From Pseudomonadota bacterium (GTDB lineage Bacteria; Pseudomonadota; Gammaproteobacteria; Steroidobacterales; Steroidobacteraceae), in the NCBI GenBank assembly GCA_021779875.1, contig JAJXZV010000208.1, forward strand, positions 1 through 7,541: a stretch of DNA of 7,541 bases, read 5' to 3'. Below, one piece after another: positions 6,631 through 7,541 of this stretch (the stretch's first letter is position 1; every line of letters begins with the position of its first letter). A program made the position numbers and the translations under genes. The notes beneath the pieces are model-generated. The model searched no databases. It had not been told where the DNA came from and worked only from the letters and a program-made list of their open reading frames with translations.

Positions 6631-6664
6631 AAAAAAAACCCGCGACAACAGAGACTTAGGTCGC
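6631..6664 (-). promoter_or_regulatory. T8 tract: candidate UP element and/or weak terminator after rnpB
   Basis: Just upstream of the -35 hexamer the minus strand has T8 (6638-6631) followed by AACTTAA. A/T tracts in this position can act as an UP element bound by the RNA polymerase alpha subunit. The same T8 is preceded by GCGAC (6664-6660) and GTCGC (6646-6642), a 5-base-pair stem with a 13-base loop and a GGG spacer, so it may also act as a weak intrinsic terminator for transcription coming from rnpB. The stem is short and the two readings cannot be separated from sequence. Confidence 0.4.
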
Positions 6665-6733
6665 ATTCCGCCCGCGGCCGAGGGCATTGCAGGCCTGGGG
6701 CGAATTGAATCAATCTGTTACGAGGGTTTTCTC

Positions 6734-6773
6734 ATCCGCCGGCACGCCGGCGGGCCACGGCACGCCGGCGGAT
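6734..6773. repeat. GC-rich inverted and direct repeat downstream of rnpB
   Basis: ATCCGCCGGC (6734-6743) and GCCGGCGGAT (6764-6773) form a perfect 10-base inverted repeat with a 20-base loop. Inside the same block the 13-mer GGCACGCCGGCGG occurs twice (6741-6753 and 6759-6771), 18 bases apart. The folded form is a very stable hairpin about 20 bases past the 3' end of rnpB. It lacks a U-run on either side in the correct orientation, so it is not a classic intrinsic terminator. It could be a 3' processing barrier for the rnpB precursor or a member of a dispersed repeat family in this genome. Confidence 0.6.
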
Positions 6774-6792
6774 CATGGGGATGTAGAAAAAA

Positions 6793-7160
6793 GGAGTCGG
6801 CCGATAAGCCGGGTTCTGTCGTGGACAGTCATTCCTCTGGGCGGCGCGTCACCGCGCCGCTCGAGCGACCTACCCGGAAGCCCATGTGGGCACATGTAGC
6901 GGCCATGGGCGCCGCCCGCTTCCCTATTTGGTCTTGCTCCCGGTGGGGTTTGCCGTGCCACGGATGTTGCCACCCGCGCGGTGCGCTCTTACCGCACCAT
7001 TTCACCCTTGCCAGCCCCGCTTGCGCGGCGCTTCGGCGGTATCTTTCTGTTGCACTTTCCGTGGGCTCACGCCCCCCAGGCGTTACCTGGCACCGCGCCC
7101 GATGGAGCCCGGACTTTCCTCCATGTGCGAAGAGCACACAGCGACTGTCTGGCCGACTCC
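6793..7160 (-). ncRNA. rnpB: RNase P RNA (bacterial type A)
   Basis: This is the catalytic RNA of RNase P, which removes 5' leaders from precursor tRNAs together with the RnpA protein. About 368 nt, compared with 377 in E. coli. The ends are set by helix P1: GGAGTCGGCC (7160-7151) pairs perfectly with GGCCGACTCC (6802-6793), followed at once by U6 (6792-6787). Conserved blocks are AGACAGTCGC after P1, the core GGAGGAAAGTCCGGGCTCC (7122-7104), GTGCCAGGTAACG, the P8-P9 segment GGTGCGGTAAGAGCGCACC (within 6998-6977), GAGCAAGACCAAATAGGG (6939-6922) and ACAGAACCCGGCTTAT (6819-6804). P3 folds as TGTGC-TCTTC-GCACA. P18 is an 8-base-pair stem with a GUGA tetraloop (6860-6841). P15 is GGAAGC/GCUUCC (6923-6918 and 6881-6876), and the region it encloses differs from the E. 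coli form. ORFs read across this gene are meaningless. Confidence 0.97.
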
Positions 7161-7161
7161 A

Positions 7162-7174
7162 GGTGCGCACCATA
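7162..7174 (-). promoter_or_regulatory. Possible rnpB -10 element and palindrome
   Basis: In the 24-base gap between rsmI and rnpB, TATGGT (7174-7169) lies 8 bases before the first base of P1 and matches the -10 consensus at four of six positions. It overlaps the perfect palindrome GGTGCGCACC (7162-7171). I see only a poor -35 candidate (TCGCAA at 7197-7192, three of six, inside rsmI). rnpB could instead be transcribed mainly from farther upstream through rsmI. Confidence 0.25.
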
Positions 7175-7184
7175 CGCACTCCGG

Positions 7185-7541
7185 TCACGGATTGCGAGGC
7201 CGCTGCAGCTCGAGCGCCCGCCGATAGGCGGCATTGTCCCGGGCGCCGGTCAGCCGCGCCGCAAGGAGCGCGGCCTGCTTCAGCGGCAGATCCGCGAGCA
7301 GCACCTCGAGCACCCGCGACAATTCGCGCTCCTCCGCCGCCGCCTCGCGCGGCGGCGCGCCGGCGACCACCACCACGAGTTCGCCGCGCTCGAAGTCCCG
7401 CTCCGTCTGCGCACGCCCCCCGAGCTGCTCGAGCGTGCCGCGATACAGCGTCTCGTGCATCTTGGTGATTTCGCGCGCCACGGCCGCGGGCCGCGCCGCG
7501 CCGAAGGCGTGCGCGCAGTCCGCGAGCATCTGCGCGATCCG
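7185..7541 (-). CDS. rsmI: RsmI, 16S rRNA (cytidine-1402-2'-O)-methyltransferase (C-terminal part only)
   Basis: RsmI (YraL) methylates the 2'-hydroxyl of C1402 in 16S rRNA using S-adenosylmethionine. The window holds only its last 118 codons; the start and the SAM-binding part lie beyond the right edge. The fragment reads in frame from the window edge and shows C-terminal family landmarks: AVAREITKMHETLYRGTL, where E. coli has RELTKTFETI or similar, then RGELVVVVAG, and a final helix-rich segment with LPLKQAALLAARLTG and NAAYRRALELQ. The last corresponds to the LPLKKAAALAAEIHG and NALYKYALE end of E. coli RsmI as I recall it. The TGA stop is 24 bases before rnpB on the same strand, so read-through transcription into rnpB is plausible. 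No damage is visible in the part present. Confidence 0.9.
   Translation of the reverse strand, partial: RIAQMLADCAHAFGAARPAAVAREITKMHETLYRGTLEQLGGRAQTERDFERGELVVVVAGAPPREAAAEERELSRVLEVLLADLPLKQAALLAARLTGARDNAAYRRALELQRPRNP

Noticed and set aside
6734..6773. CRISPR-like direct repeat
   Set aside because: There are only two copies of a 13-mer with a 5-base spacer, no further units and no cas genes.
6734..6773. Intrinsic terminator of rnpB
   Set aside because: The stem is strong, but the sequence after it on the minus strand is GAGAAAACC, not a U-run, so it does not meet the usual definition.
6605..7468. Plus-strand 287-codon ORF and the minus-strand ORFs across 6773-7188
   Set aside because: They read through rnpB, whose RNA conservation explains the sequence. 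The predicted peptides have no domain.

Overview
The window is the promoter-proximal part of a division and cell wall (dcw) cluster from a GC-rich bacterium (about 70% GC by eye). It is preceded by the RNase P RNA gene and the 3' end of rsmI. All genes lie on the minus strand, so transcription runs from high to low coordinates. Several signs point to a Gram-negative proteobacterium, most likely a gammaproteobacterium: the MraZ, RsmH, FtsI and MurF sequences, the DNPR (meso-diaminopimelate) motif in MurE, and a type A RNase P RNA. The genus cannot be named from sequence alone.

Layout in transcription order: 3' end of rsmI (7541-7185); rnpB (7160-6793); a 263-base intergenic region holding a GC-rich repeat/hairpin, a T8 tract, a strong sigma70-type promoter and a MraZ operator; then mraZ (6529-6077), rsmH (6066-5113), ftsL (5084-4806), ftsI (4809-3061), murE (3064-1574), murF (1577-162) and the first 52 codons of mraY (156 to the window edge). 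No stretch over 300 bases lacks a gene.

The genes form one tightly packed operon. ftsL/ftsI, ftsI/murE and murE/murF each overlap by 4 bases (GTGA, ATGA, ATGA). rsmH and ftsL are joined by an 11-codon mini-ORF whose start and stop overlap its neighbours in the same way. The products are the MraZ regulator, a 16S rRNA methyltransferase (RsmH), divisome parts (FtsL and the septal transpeptidase FtsI/PBP3) and the peptidoglycan precursor enzymes MurE, MurF and MraY. MraZ probably controls the operon through three TGGG boxes at exact 10-base intervals just downstream of the -10 element.

I found no new enzyme system, mobile element or CRISPR array. The protein-coding part is an ordinary dcw cluster. 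The points most worth a second look are non-coding: the layered promoter, operator and leader hairpin of mraZ, the coupling mini-ORF, the repeat downstream of rnpB, and the P15-P17 region of the RNase P RNA.
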